A stretch of DNA of 64,000 nt. Origin: an uncultured Roseburia sp. GTDB lineage: Bacteria > Bacillota > Clostridia > Lachnospirales > Lachnospiraceae. Below the pieces are notes generated by a model, which was given only the letters and a program-made list of their open reading frames with translations, was not told the DNA's origin and did no database searches. Positions 26,329-34,347 of this stretch are shown here, one piece after another; the stretch's first letter is position 1; every line of letters begins with the position of its first letter. Both the position numbers and the translations under genes were made by a program. The stretch is taken from positions 186,001-250,000 of the forward strand of contig CAKRDK010000001.1 in NCBI GenBank assembly GCA_934309475.1, written 5' to 3'.

Positions 26329-27261
26329 TTAGCCAAGCTGTGCAGCTACTTCTGCAGCAAAATCTTCCTGTTTCTTCTCGATACCTTCGCCTGTCTCGAA
26401 ACGAACAAATCTCTTGATAGAAACTGGAGCGCCAACTTTCTTAGAAACTTCTTCTAAGTATTTTGCAACAGTCTGTTTTCCATCTTCTGCTTTTACATAA
26501 ACCTGATCTACTAAGCAGATTTCTTTCATCTCTTTGCTTACACGACCTTCAATCATACCATTGATAACTTTCTCTGGTTTCTGGGACTCTTTTGGATCGT
26601 TCATAATCTGAGCTAAAAGAATCTCTTTCTCGTGTGCAATGTATTCCGGACTAACTTCGTCTCTGGAAACATATTTTGGATTTAAAGCAGCAATCTGCAT
26701 TGCAAGGTTTGTCATTGCCTCTTTTACTTCATCATTTACAACCGTAGTATCAGCTTCTACGATAACACCGATTCTACCGCCGCCATGTGTATAAGAAACA
26801 ACACATCCGTTCTCTGCAACAACTTTCTCAAATCTACGGATTTTTAAGTTCTCACCGATAACGGCAACTTTCTCCACTAAAGCTTCCTGAACTGTCTTAG
26901 AAGCATCTTCGTTCCATTTCTCTGCCATGAATGCATCCATATCAGTTGCGTTAGATACAACTGCCTGTTTTGCAACTGCTTCACAGAACTCCTGAAATGT
27001 TGCGTTCTTAGCAACGAAGTCTGTCTCAGAGTTTACTTCAACAACGGCTGCTGTCTTATCATCAGCAACAGCGATTGTACAAAGACCTTCTGCTGCGATT
27101 CTTCCAGCCTTTTTCTCAGCCTTAGCCTGTCCGTTCTTTCTTAAGAACTCGATAGCTTCGTCCATATTGCCGTTTGTCTCATTTAATGCTTTTTTACAAT
27201 CCATCATTCCTGCGCCGGTTGCCTCACGCAGTTCTTTTACCATAGCTGCTGTAATAGCCAT
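26329..27261 (-). CDS. tsf: Elongation factor Ts
   Basis: Nucleotide exchange factor for EF-Tu. The 310 residues begin with the UBA-like segment VKELREATGAGMMDCKKAL, followed by EF-Ts core motifs NSETDFVAKN and the coiled-coil and C-terminal region ending in AAEVAAQLG. GGAGG precedes the ATG. Downstream partner of rpsB, 33 bp apart, as in nearly all bacteria. Confidence 0.98.
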   Translation of the reverse strand: MAITAAMVKELREATGAGMMDCKKALNETNGNMDEAIEFLRKNGQAKAEKKAGRIAAEGLCTIAVADDKTAAVVEVNSETDFVAKNATFQEFCEAVAKQAVVSNATDMDAFMAEKWNEDASKTVQEALVEKVAVIGENLKIRRFEKVVAENGCVVSYTHGGGRIGVIVEADTTVVNDEVKEAMTNLAMQIAALNPKYVSRDEVSPEYIAHEKEILLAQIMNDPKESQKPEKVINGMIEGRVSKEMKEICLVDQVYVKAEDGKQTVAKYLEEVSKKVGAPVSIKRFVRFETGEGIEKKQEDFAAEVAAQLG

Positions 27262-27294
27262 CTTTATAATCCTCCAATAATTAAATTTATAATC

Positions 27295-28032
27295 TTATTC
27301 TTCTACTGCTTCTTCTACATCTGCAGCAGCTTCTTCAAAAGCTTCTTCTGCTCCCTGATTTGCTTCGATAACAGCATCAGCCATTTTGGAAACGATTAAT
27401 TTAACTGCTCTGATTGCATCGTCGTTACCTGGGATTACATAATCTAATTCTTCTGGATCACAGTTTGTATCAGCGATACCGATTAATTTAATTCCTAAAG
27501 AATGAGCTTCCTGAATACAGATTCTCTCTTTCTTAGGATCTACAACAAAGATAGCATCTGGGATTTTCTTCATATCTTTGATACCACCAAGGTTCTTCTC
27601 TAATTTTTCCCACTCTTTTTTGAGAGCGATAACTTCTTTTTTAGGTAAAACATCAAATGTTCCATCTTCAGACATTGTCTCGATAGCTTTTAATCTTGCG
27701 ATACGGCTCTGGATTGTCTTGAAGTTTGTTAACATTCCACCTAACCATCTCTCGTTTACATAGTACATTCCGCAACGCTCTGCTTCTGTTTTGATAGCAT
27801 CCTGAGCCTGTTTCTTAGTACCAACGAAAAGAATTGTACCACCTTCAGCAGCGATATCAGATACTGCTTTGTAAGCTTCGTCTACTTTACCTACAGATTT
27901 CTGTAAGTCGATGATGTAGATACCATTTCTCTCTGTGTAGATGTATGGAGCCATTTTAGGATTCCATCTTCTTGTCTGATGTCCGAAATGAACACCTGCT
28001 TCTAATAACTGTTTCATTGAAATAACACTCAT
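27295..28032 (-). CDS. rpsB: 30S ribosomal protein S2
   Basis: A small-subunit head protein. [22 protein letters not shown] near the start, the [15 protein letters not shown] region, and the [14 protein letters not shown] segment identify S2; the acidic tail ([17 protein letters not shown]) is common in the family. The frame extends upstream, but the ATG at 28032 follows GGAGGT at ideal spacing and gives 245 residues. Transcribed from its own promoter with a structured leader, although it also lies directly downstream of the flagellar operon. Confidence 0.98.
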   Translation of the reverse strand: MSVISMKQLLEAGVHFGHQTRRWNPKMAPYIYTERNGIYIIDLQKSVGKVDEAYKAVSDIAAEGGTILFVGTKKQAQDAIKTEAERCGMYYVNERWLGGMLTNFKTIQSRIARLKAIETMSEDGTFDVLPKKEVIALKKEWEKLEKNLGGIKDMKKIPDAIFVVDPKKERICIQEAHSLGIKLIGIADTNCDPEELDYVIPGNDDAIRAVKLIVSKMADAVIEANQGAEEAFEEAAADVEEAVEE

Positions 28033-28181
28033 TTTTTCTACCTCCGTGGTTTTAAATTTCAAGAGCCGTGTCAAGCTCTTAAAGTTGCTTCCATATGCTT
28101 CATCCTCAAAGGCGACCAATGTGGCACCTGTCTTTAAGTCCGCATATGTGATTACTATATGTTCTGCTTCTCACAGAAACA
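28033..28181 (-). ncRNA. Probable structured leader of rpsB
   Basis: About 150 nt from the predicted start site to the S2 ribosome site. It contains CTTAAAG near the 5' half and the complementary CTTTAAG near the 3' half, a GGTGCC/GGTCGCC region, and the hairpin AAGAGC/GCTCTT just before the ribosome site. This layout suggests a ribosomal-protein-controlled leader. No terminator T-run is present, so any control would be at translation. I cannot confirm a known RNA family. Confidence 0.5.
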
Positions 28182-28187
28182 TCAAGA

Positions 28188-28217
28188 ATTATATCACAAT
28201 CTTATACCAAAAATCAA
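28188..28217 (-). promoter_or_regulatory. Promoter of rpsB-tsf
   Basis: TTGATT (28217-28212), an 18-bp spacer and TGA-TATAAT (extended -10; core 28193-28188). It overlaps the start of the rpsB upstream gap and lies just before the stop codon of the LysM-like gene. Confidence 0.75.
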
Positions 28218-28222
28218 GTCTT

Positions 28223-28840
28223 TTATTGTCTTGTTATTAATATCTGTGCAATTTCTTCAAAACTTGCCCCATATGGTATCTCGTAATTTCCGGGACTAAT
28301 CTGTTTGGCATATCCGTTATCACCGAGATATTTGCGGAGTTCTTCTGAATTATCAATCACTCTGTTATCCTGCAGTTCATCACAAATCTGACGGCAAACG
28401 GCTCCCGCATTCACCACCAACATATAACTCTGTGCGCCCGCTTCCTGATTCTCAGCCGGAGTCTCTTCCTGTGTCTGTGCATCTGCTTCCTGCCCGTCTG
28501 TAATCTGACCATCCGTGCTCTCGTCTGTTGCCTGTGCATCATCTGTTGTCTGTGTATCGTCTGCGGTCTGTCCCACATCCTGTGTATCTGCCTCTGCCGC
28601 AGTCGTATCTTCCTGCGTGTCCGCCTCCGTCGCAGCGGTTTCTTCCTGTGTATCCTGCATCTGGTCTTTCAGGCGGCTTCCCGATGCATCTTCTTCCATC
28701 ACCATACCAAGTGCTTCTGCCCGTTTGATGACATCTTCATCTGACATACTTTTTCCGCCGGTCGCATTACTGATTGTCAAGACAATAGTAGTTACTATGA
28801 TGCCGATGCCAAGTCCTCTTAAATAATACTTTAACTTCAC
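28223..28840 (-). CDS. Membrane protein with MltG-type LysM-like domain only
   Basis: A 205-residue protein: an N-terminal membrane anchor (about 6-24), a low-complexity extracellular spacer rich in T, Q, E, D and A (about 58-135, with imperfect copies of EADTQ), and a C-terminal domain (about 137-205) resembling the LysM-like module of MltG/YceG (VIDNSEELRKYL, SPGNYEIPYGASFEEIAQIL). The transglycosylase catalytic part of MltG is absent. It starts with GTG overlapping the previous stop by one base. It is the last gene of the fla/che operon before rpsB. It may bind peptidoglycan; this is inference. Confidence 0.75.
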   Translation of the reverse strand: MKLKYYLRGLGIGIIVTTIVLTISNATGGKSMSDEDVIKRAEALGMVMEEDASGSRLKDQMQDTQEETAATEADTQEDTTAAEADTQDVGQTADDTQTTDDAQATDESTDGQITDGQEADAQTQEETPAENQEAGAQSYMLVVNAGAVCRQICDELQDNRVIDNSEELRKYLGDNGYAKQISPGNYEIPYGASFEEIAQILITRQ

Positions 28841-29547
28841 TACTTTCTCTCTCCCTCAAACAATCCAACTACAAGTCGTACTTCTCCGATTCCAATGTCT
28901 AATTTCTGTGCAATCTGAACATCCGTGCATCCTTCTTTATGAAGCTTTAAAATATCCAGATTATGATTTCCATTATCTAGATCTGCCACCGCGGCATCCT
29001 TGGAAGGTTTCTCATTCTTTTCCTGCTTCTGTGGCTTTGCCACTGATGTCTTTGGCACTTTCGGTATCTCCCGTACCGGTTTTGCATCCGGATTCTTCGG
29101 TACCGCACTGCGAACCGTCTGGTATTCTAAGGATTCCTGTGCCTTTTTGGCATCTCCGATAAGATTTTGAAGTTTTCCTGCAAAATTCGTCAAATCTGTA
29201 TGCTTGTCATTTAACATACTATATAAGAACATAATCTCATTATGTGTCTTATTCATCGACTCGACAACCGTGTCCGAATACTCACTGATTGCCATAATTT
29301 TCTCATTTGTCTCTTTTTCTAATGCACGGTCTACTTTATCAATCGAGCCCTCTATCTGCAGCTCAATTGCCTCCTCAATCCGTGTATTTGCTTTCTGCAA
29401 GGAACGATCTACGATTTTATCTATCTCGTTTTCACTTAATTCACTGATTTTGTTTACTTCACTTGTTGAAAGCTTCTCTGTTACCATAAAGCTTCCAACC
29501 ATAAATACTACTCCAATCAATAACAGGACAATCTCTACTCCAGTCAT
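28840..29547 (-). CDS. DUF6115 membrane coiled-coil protein, SwrB-like
   Basis: A 235-residue protein with an N-terminal transmembrane helix (about 4-22), a long coiled coil (about 28-135; SELSENEIDKIVDRSLQ), a basic linker, and a C-terminal helix-turn-helix-like unit (about 197-232; HKEGCTDVQIAQKLDIGIGEVRLVV). B. subtilis SwrB, which activates flagellar basal-body assembly, has the same anchor/coil/C-terminal-helix layout and the same place between sigD and rpsB. I infer a SwrB-type role from layout and position; overall sequence similarity was not measured. Confidence 0.75.
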   Translation of the reverse strand: MTGVEIVLLLIGVVFMVGSFMVTEKLSTSEVNKISELSENEIDKIVDRSLQKANTRIEEAIELQIEGSIDKVDRALEKETNEKIMAISEYSDTVVESMNKTHNEIMFLYSMLNDKHTDLTNFAGKLQNLIGDAKKAQESLEYQTVRSAVPKNPDAKPVREIPKVPKTSVAKPQKQEKNEKPSKDAAVADLDNGNHNLDILKLHKEGCTDVQIAQKLDIGIGEVRLVVGLFEGERK

Positions 29548-29575
29548 ATACTAACCATGCCTTTCCACAAGTTAT

Positions 29576-29593
29576 GTGTGAAAAATTTCACAC
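29576..29593. other. Small perfect hairpin
   Basis: GTGTGAAA (29576-29583) pairs with TTTCACAC (29586-29593), between the conserved small gene and the SwrB-like gene. The T-run lies on the plus-strand side, where no gene ends, so it is not an obvious terminator for this operon. Confidence 0.45.
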
Positions 29594-29596
29594 TTT

Positions 29597-29914
29597 TTAA
29601 ATTCTAATGTCTATACTTCCAGTACAATGTTTTTCCATCACCTTGTCTTCAACCTTCTCATGTTGCTTTTTCTTCTTCTGCCTGTTCTGCTGATACTGGT
29701 TGTTCCCCTTTTCCTTCGCATCATAACGATACTCCGGCTGGTTGCTGTCGTCAGCATGATGTACCTCTTTCGTCAGCTTCTGTTCTTCCTTCTTCACATC
29801 CTGCTGGATATTCTGCTGATCAATGTAGGGCTTCTCATCCTCCTGCTGTTTGATGGTTCCAACATCCTGCGTCCGCTGTATCATTCCACTCATGTCTATG
29901 GGTCTGATTGTCAT
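29597..29914 (-). CDS. Small conserved protein of the flagellar operon
   Basis: A 105-residue, hydrophilic, highly charged protein with no membrane segment. It starts MTIRPIDMSGMIQRTQDVGT, then has a Q/K/E-rich region (QQNIQQDVKKEEQKLTKEVHH) and a lysine-rich stretch near residue 80. I recall similar proteins of unknown function after fapA in clostridial flagellar operons, but I could not check this. GAAGGTG precedes the ATG. No function is assigned; it may be a partner of FapA or of the SwrB-like protein. Confidence 0.7.
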   Translation of the reverse strand: MTIRPIDMSGMIQRTQDVGTIKQQEDEKPYIDQQNIQQDVKKEEQKLTKEVHHADDSNQPEYRYDAKEKGNNQYQQNRQKKKKQHEKVEDKVMEKHCTGSIDIRI

Positions 29915-29943
29915 CTGCGTCTACACCTTCTTCCGTCTCTCTC

Positions 29944-31545
29944 CTATAACGGTCTGCGTTCGATTTCCCCTTCTTCCCGCACATACTTACAATAGGTATC
30001 ATCTTTCGTCACGTTATAGCATAAGTCAGATATGTTGATTACCGTTCCGGTAAATACCTGCTTGTTTACTTTAACACAAGCATTGTTTTCAAGCAACATT
30101 TCTCCGTGTAATTCGTCAAATTCTTCATGTAAAATATCAAGCTGCTTTTTGCGCCCTTTGTAATCTAATGTCAATTTCTGGACAAACATAAGTCTGTCAG
30201 CAGACAGACGTTCTCCTTTTGCCATCTTTTCTCCGTACGTCAATAAGATGGTTTTTGATTTTGCTAAGTCTTCCGTCTGTTCTTTGATTAATTTGCGAAG
30301 CTGTCCGTAGCGCTCTTTTCGTTCCGGGTTAATTCCAACTTCAACTGTGGTTATGCCGCCCATCTCAGAACCGATGTTATCTGCCTCAATCAGATTACCA
30401 GCGCGAACCTTTCCACCATTAATCAGTCCCTTTTTTCCTGTTACCTTTATATAGCTGGCAGCATCCACCTTGCTGTGCATGATGGTCTCTGTCTCAACAT
30501 AACCGCCGGATGCAACTGTTGCATTTTCGATAAATTTTACAATGACACTCTTTCCAGCTCTCATGATACCCTTATTCATGCCATGAATACCGCGCTTTAC
30601 GATAATCTGCCCTTCTGCCACAAGTGTTGCATCCTCCACGATGCCTTCCACGATAATATCGCCGTTTGCTCTTACCGTAAAACCACCCTTGACATTACCT
30701 TTTACAAGCACACTGCCCGGATAATCAATATTTCCAACCGAATTGTCAACATCTGCCGGAACTTCAAAAACATCCGAAACAAACATTTTTCCATTCACTA
30801 ACTGGGCATGTCCCGTCACATCGGAGTACGCTTCCGTTCCATCCTCCGATACGGAAATATTATTCCCGTATTCAAGCTTTGCCGTTTTGACAGTACGCGG
30901 CTTTATCTCTTCTCCGTAAATATTAAATCCTGCCGCTCCGATATCTTCTTTGATTAATTTTGCAATCAGTTCTCCGGCTTTGACTGCACTGATTGTATTC
31001 AATTCCTTGTAATCCACGGTGCCGTCTTCGTTGTGTTTTGGTGCAAGATTCACATCCGTGTTAAATCTATACTCAATTCTTGCATCGCTTCCCTGCACCG
31101 GTTCTTTTCCTCTTGCAAGAATATAATCCTTACAATACTCCCGGTTTGAGAGGAACGCAAACATTGCATTCTGATCCATTCCGTATTTTATCTTTTCTGC
31201 CACTAAATCATTTATGATTTCCTGTGCATCCATATACTGTCCCTTTTTAGACGGCGGGTAAAAACGGCAGACTGCCTGCATCTTATCAGTCGACACCTGT
31301 ATCTCCATCATTTCATTGATTTCGATTCCATCCCAGTCCCCTAATAAAACGTCCGACTCTCCCTCAACTGCTGTAATCGCATGATTTAATTCCTTTAAAT
31401 CATAATGGGAAAAACGCTTTGCATCCAGATAACGGATTACTTCATTAATCTCGACTTTTTTCCCATCTTCTACTGGAGGAAAAATATGTACATACGCTTT
31501 TCCTTCTTTAAATTTCACTTGAAAATATCCATTTTTTGCAGCCAT
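29944..31545 (-). CDS. fapA: FapA family protein (DUF342)
   Basis: A 533-residue protein with an N-terminal alpha/beta part (about 1-250) and a C-terminal region of bactofilin-like beta-helix rungs (about 270-400: SVLVKGNVKGGFTVRANG, DIIVEGIVEDATLVAEG, GGKVRAGNLIEADNIG) followed by a helical tail. FapA proteins help place or assemble polar flagella in other bacteria. It sits directly downstream of sigma-28, with GGGGAGG ahead of its ATG. Its exact role in Firmicutes is not settled. Confidence 0.85.
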   Translation of the reverse strand: MAAKNGYFQVKFKEGKAYVHIFPPVEDGKKVEINEVIRYLDAKRFSHYDLKELNHAITAVEGESDVLLGDWDGIEINEMMEIQVSTDKMQAVCRFYPPSKKGQYMDAQEIINDLVAEKIKYGMDQNAMFAFLSNREYCKDYILARGKEPVQGSDARIEYRFNTDVNLAPKHNEDGTVDYKELNTISAVKAGELIAKLIKEDIGAAGFNIYGEEIKPRTVKTAKLEYGNNISVSEDGTEAYSDVTGHAQLVNGKMFVSDVFEVPADVDNSVGNIDYPGSVLVKGNVKGGFTVRANGDIIVEGIVEDATLVAEGQIIVKRGIHGMNKGIMRAGKSVIVKFIENATVASGGYVETETIMHSKVDAASYIKVTGKKGLINGGKVRAGNLIEADNIGSEMGGITTVEVGINPERKERYGQLRKLIKEQTEDLAKSKTILLTYGEKMAKGERLSADRLMFVQKLTLDYKGRKKQLDILHEEFDELHGEMLLENNACVKVNKQVFTGTVINISDLCYNVTKDDTYCKYVREEGEIERRPL

Positions 31546-31572
31546 AAATCCTCCCCAGCAAAAGCCCTGCTA

Positions 31573-32334
31573 CTATAACATAATATCTAAATATTTTCCC
31601 ATTTTGCCACGCATTTTCTGTAATGCCTTCGTGTGCAGCTGTGAAACCCTCGATTCTGACACCTCTAAAATCTGACTGATTTCTTTTAGTGTCAAATCTT
31701 CATAGTAATATAATAAAATAACTTTTTTCTCTTTTTCTGTCAGCAATTCTAATGCATCCTGCAAAACTTCCTTCAACTCATTTTCCTGAACCAAATCCTC
31801 AGGCTGTATAAAATGAGAATTCTGTCTTGCATCCATAACCGGTTCGCTTCCCTGCTCTAAAAACTCATTCAGAGAAACAACATTCGTCACCTTAAGCTGC
31901 GACTGCCATATGCTTAACTCACCCTCGGAAAGTCCTAATTCATCGGCAATTTCCTCATCAAGTGCATTTTTCCCGGTACGCATCTCAATCTGCTTGATTG
32001 CTTCATCAATTTTCTTTTGTTTTTGACGTACTGTTCTTGGAATCCAATCCATTTTACGAATCTGGTCTAGAATCGCGCCTCTTATTCGCAAACTTGCATA
32101 AGTCTCAAACTTAACATCCTTGTTTAAATCAAATTTATCAATTGCATCTATCAGGCCAAATATGCCATAGCTTACCAAATCATCGTACTCTACGTTATAA
32201 CCTAGATACATGCTGAGCCTTCCTGCTACTACTTTTACAAGCTGCGCATATTCTAAAATTATCTTTTCTCTTAGTTCTGGCGACGGATTTTTGCGATATG
32301 ATTCCCAAAGCATTTCTCTTTCTTCTGCTCTCAT
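31573..32334 (-). CDS. fliA: Flagellar RNA polymerase sigma-28 factor (SigD/FliA)
   Basis: A 253-residue group 3 sigma factor directing late flagellar and chemotaxis genes. Region 2 (DDLVSYGIFGLIDAIDKFD...FETYASLRIRG), the conserved WIPRTVRQK of region 3, and region 4 helix-turn-helix (TLKEISQILEVSESRVSQLHTKAL) are all present. GGGGG precedes the ATG. It lies downstream of cheD, as sigD does in B. subtilis. Its partner anti-sigma factor FlgM is not in this window. Confidence 0.97.
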   Translation of the reverse strand: MRAEEREMLWESYRKNPSPELREKIILEYAQLVKVVAGRLSMYLGYNVEYDDLVSYGIFGLIDAIDKFDLNKDVKFETYASLRIRGAILDQIRKMDWIPRTVRQKQKKIDEAIKQIEMRTGKNALDEEIADELGLSEGELSIWQSQLKVTNVVSLNEFLEQGSEPVMDARQNSHFIQPEDLVQENELKEVLQDALELLTEKEKKVILLYYYEDLTLKEISQILEVSESRVSQLHTKALQKMRGKMGKYLDIML

Positions 32335-32364
32335 CTAATGCCCCCAAAATCCTATTGTTGTGTT

Positions 32365-32649
32365 TTATTCTTTCTCGTCCCCGTCAGACTCTTCCTGTTT
32401 GGTTTCTTCCATTTCTTCTTCGTCTGAAATTTCTTCTGTTTTTTCCGGCTCTTCTGTTTTATCTGCCATCTTCTGTATGTTACGTTCTAATACAATCCGT
32501 GCAACCTGACCCAGCAGCAAAAAAGCTACCATCGTAATCAGTACCGTTCTGACGAACGTTTCCATATCCATATGTTGGATAATTCCCAACACACATGCGA
32601 CAAATCCTGCCGTCAACATGATAATTACAGGTATTGGTTTTGTTTTCAT
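32365..32649 (-). CDS. Small membrane protein of unknown function
   Basis: A 94-residue protein with two hydrophobic segments (about 7-23 and 32-50) joined by a short loop (QHMDMETFVR), then a strongly acidic cytoplasmic tail rich in E and D. AAGGGG precedes the ATG. It lies between cheD and sigma-28, where B. subtilis has no gene. I do not recognise it. The acidic tail could be a binding region for a basic partner, which is only a guess. Confidence 0.7.
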   Translation of the reverse strand: MKTKPIPVIIMLTAGFVACVLGIIQHMDMETFVRTVLITMVAFLLLGQVARIVLERNIQKMADKTEEPEKTEEISDEEEMEETKQEESDGDEKE

Positions 32650-32665
32650 TCCATTACCCCTTCTT

Positions 32666-33151
32666 TTAAATGATTTTCAGCGGCTTTCCAACTGCTTTTA
32701 TATAAAATTCCCCTGTATCGCAGTGCAGCTCTACAGTCCTTCCGTAATTAAGTCCTGTATCCTCTGCAATCAGACGAATCCCCAACTCTTTTAATTTTAA
32801 TTTTGCCGCCTCGGCATTTCTCGCTCCGATATTTCCGATGTCTGATAATCCACTCACCTCAAACATCTTTGCACCACCTGCCATTTTTGCGACTAATCTT
32901 GTCCTGCTTGCTCCTGCCGCCACTACACGTTTCAACAGCTCTTCAATCCCCGTATCTCCAAACTTTGCAATGTTAGAATTATTTTTTACCTTGGTACTAT
33001 CCGGCAACATATAATGAACCATACCGCCAATTTTTGTAACCGGATCATAAAAAGTTAAACCGATACAAGAGCCTAAACCTAACGTTGTAATAACATTTGG
33101 GGATTTGCAGATATTCAAATCAGCCATACCCACTTTTATTACTTCACTCAT
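32666..33151 (-). CDS. cheD: Chemoreceptor glutamine deamidase CheD
   Basis: Deamidates glutamines of methyl-accepting receptors and activates CheC. The catalytic triad fits: T23, C29 (GLGSCIGL) and H46 (GMVHYMLP). The frame begins 17 codons earlier inside cheC, but the ATG at 33151 follows AAGGAG at normal distance and gives 161 residues, the usual length. It lies 14 bp after cheC, its known partner. Confidence 0.97.
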   Translation of the reverse strand: MSEVIKVGMADLNICKSPNVITTLGLGSCIGLTFYDPVTKIGGMVHYMLPDSTKVKNNSNIAKFGDTGIEELLKRVVAAGASRTRLVAKMAGGAKMFEVSGLSDIGNIGARNAEAAKLKLKELGIRLIAEDTGLNYGRTVELHCDTGEFYIKAVGKPLKII

Positions 33152-33164
33152 ATTTACCGACTCC

Positions 33165-33785
33165 TTAAATTGCAATTCCCAATGAAGATAGTATCTTATC
33201 ATAAGAATCTTCTTCTGGCATCAGAATAAAATATCCATTAATTGCCACATCTGCTTCAATTTCGGTCTCAATTAATAATGCTTTATCTCCATACTGTCCA
33301 AACTGTATTGCAGGTACGCTCAAGATAGATGCTGCCATATCGACTGCAATATACGGTACAGATGGAAAAATAGCCAGATTCGTCATGGAGGAAAGTGCTG
33401 ACAGGTAAGAACCTGCTATGATATTTCCGATTTCCTTCATAGCGGACATATCCATCTCGTCAAACGGTTCCTGATAACTCTGGTCTCTGCCCATCAATTT
33501 GTTTACCAGATAATGGGCGGAATCCATCTTCAGTAAAAACATCATACTTCCTTCAATATCATTCTGTACTTCCAGAAAAATACCTACAATTGTCTCATCT
33601 TCCTCGCAAATAGACGAACCTAATTTTGATACCTCTAAAAGCTGTACACGCGGAACAGCCATGTCAATTTTAAGGCCAAGCATATTTGCAATCGCCGTCG
33701 TGGCATTGCCTGCTCCTATATTTCCAATTTCCCTTAAGACGTCCACATACATGTTGTTGACTTCTTCTAAGCTAAATTTTCCCAT
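33165..33785 (-). CDS. cheC: CheY-P phosphatase CheC
   Basis: Hydrolyses CheY-P and adjusts adaptation with CheD. The two active-site repeats are both intact: E19/N22 (REIGNIGAGNATT) and E118/N121 (KEIGNIIAGSY). The 206-residue length is normal. It is separated from cheW by 84 bp holding a perfect hairpin, the longest gap inside the chemotaxis block. Confidence 0.96.
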   Translation of the reverse strand: MGKFSLEEVNNMYVDVLREIGNIGAGNATTAIANMLGLKIDMAVPRVQLLEVSKLGSSICEEDETIVGIFLEVQNDIEGSMMFLLKMDSAHYLVNKLMGRDQSYQEPFDEMDMSAMKEIGNIIAGSYLSALSSMTNLAIFPSVPYIAVDMAASILSVPAIQFGQYGDKALLIETEIEADVAINGYFILMPEEDSYDKILSSLGIAI

Positions 33786-33831
33786 TTAATCTTTAACCTC
33801 TTTCCGCCTTCCTAGAATGCCTTAATTATGA

Positions 33832-33863
33832 ACATAGTGAGACTATGTCTAGCCTCACTATGT
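33832..33863. other. Perfect hairpin between cheW and cheC
   Basis: ACATAGTGAG (33832-33841) pairs with CTCACTATGT (33854-33863). No T-run follows on the minus strand, so it is not a standard terminator. It may mark an RNA processing or stability site that sets different levels of cheAW and cheCD. Confidence 0.6.
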
Positions 33864-33869
33864 GTTTGC

Positions 33870-34334
33870 TCATGAGTTCTCTTTATCATCCACAATGGCA
33901 TTAATCTCAAACAATGAAACGAGTTCATCTCCATTTTTGCCGATACCGTTGATAAAATTGCTCTTTCCATCTTTAGGCGAATTTACTGCTTTGTCTATCT
34001 CATCTTCACTTAATGTCATGACTTCCCTTACTTCGTCTACAATAACGCCCACTGCACCTCTGTCTTCTAATTTCAGGATGATAATTCTTGTAGAGTTTGT
34101 AAAGACATCATCCTCTAATCCCATTTTTTTACGAATACTCATAACTGCCACAATCTCACCACGAAGGTTGATTACGCCCTTAAAATATGGCTGTGCAGTC
34201 GGAACACGTGTGATTTTCTGGGTACGGACAATATTATCAATATAGCTGATATCAATTCCATACTGCTCACTTCCGATTTTTACAACAATATATTGCTTTA
34301 CATCTTTTTCTGCCTGTTCGATTTCGTAAGCCAT
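33870..34334 (-). CDS. cheW: Chemotaxis coupling protein CheW
   Basis: Links receptors to CheA. The 154-residue SH3-like protein has YIVVKIGSEQYGIDISYIDNIV cut into two strands, VPTAQPYFKGVINLRGEIVAV with the receptor- and CheA-binding region, and EVMTLSEDEID near the end. AAGGGGGG precedes the ATG, a strong ribosome site. It follows cheA by 13 bp. Confidence 0.97.
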   Translation of the reverse strand: MAYEIEQAEKDVKQYIVVKIGSEQYGIDISYIDNIVRTQKITRVPTAQPYFKGVINLRGEIVAVMSIRKKMGLEDDVFTNSTRIIILKLEDRGAVGVIVDEVREVMTLSEDEIDKAVNSPKDGKSNFINGIGKNGDELVSLFEINAIVDDKENS

Positions 34335-34347
34335 TCCAAATCCCCCC

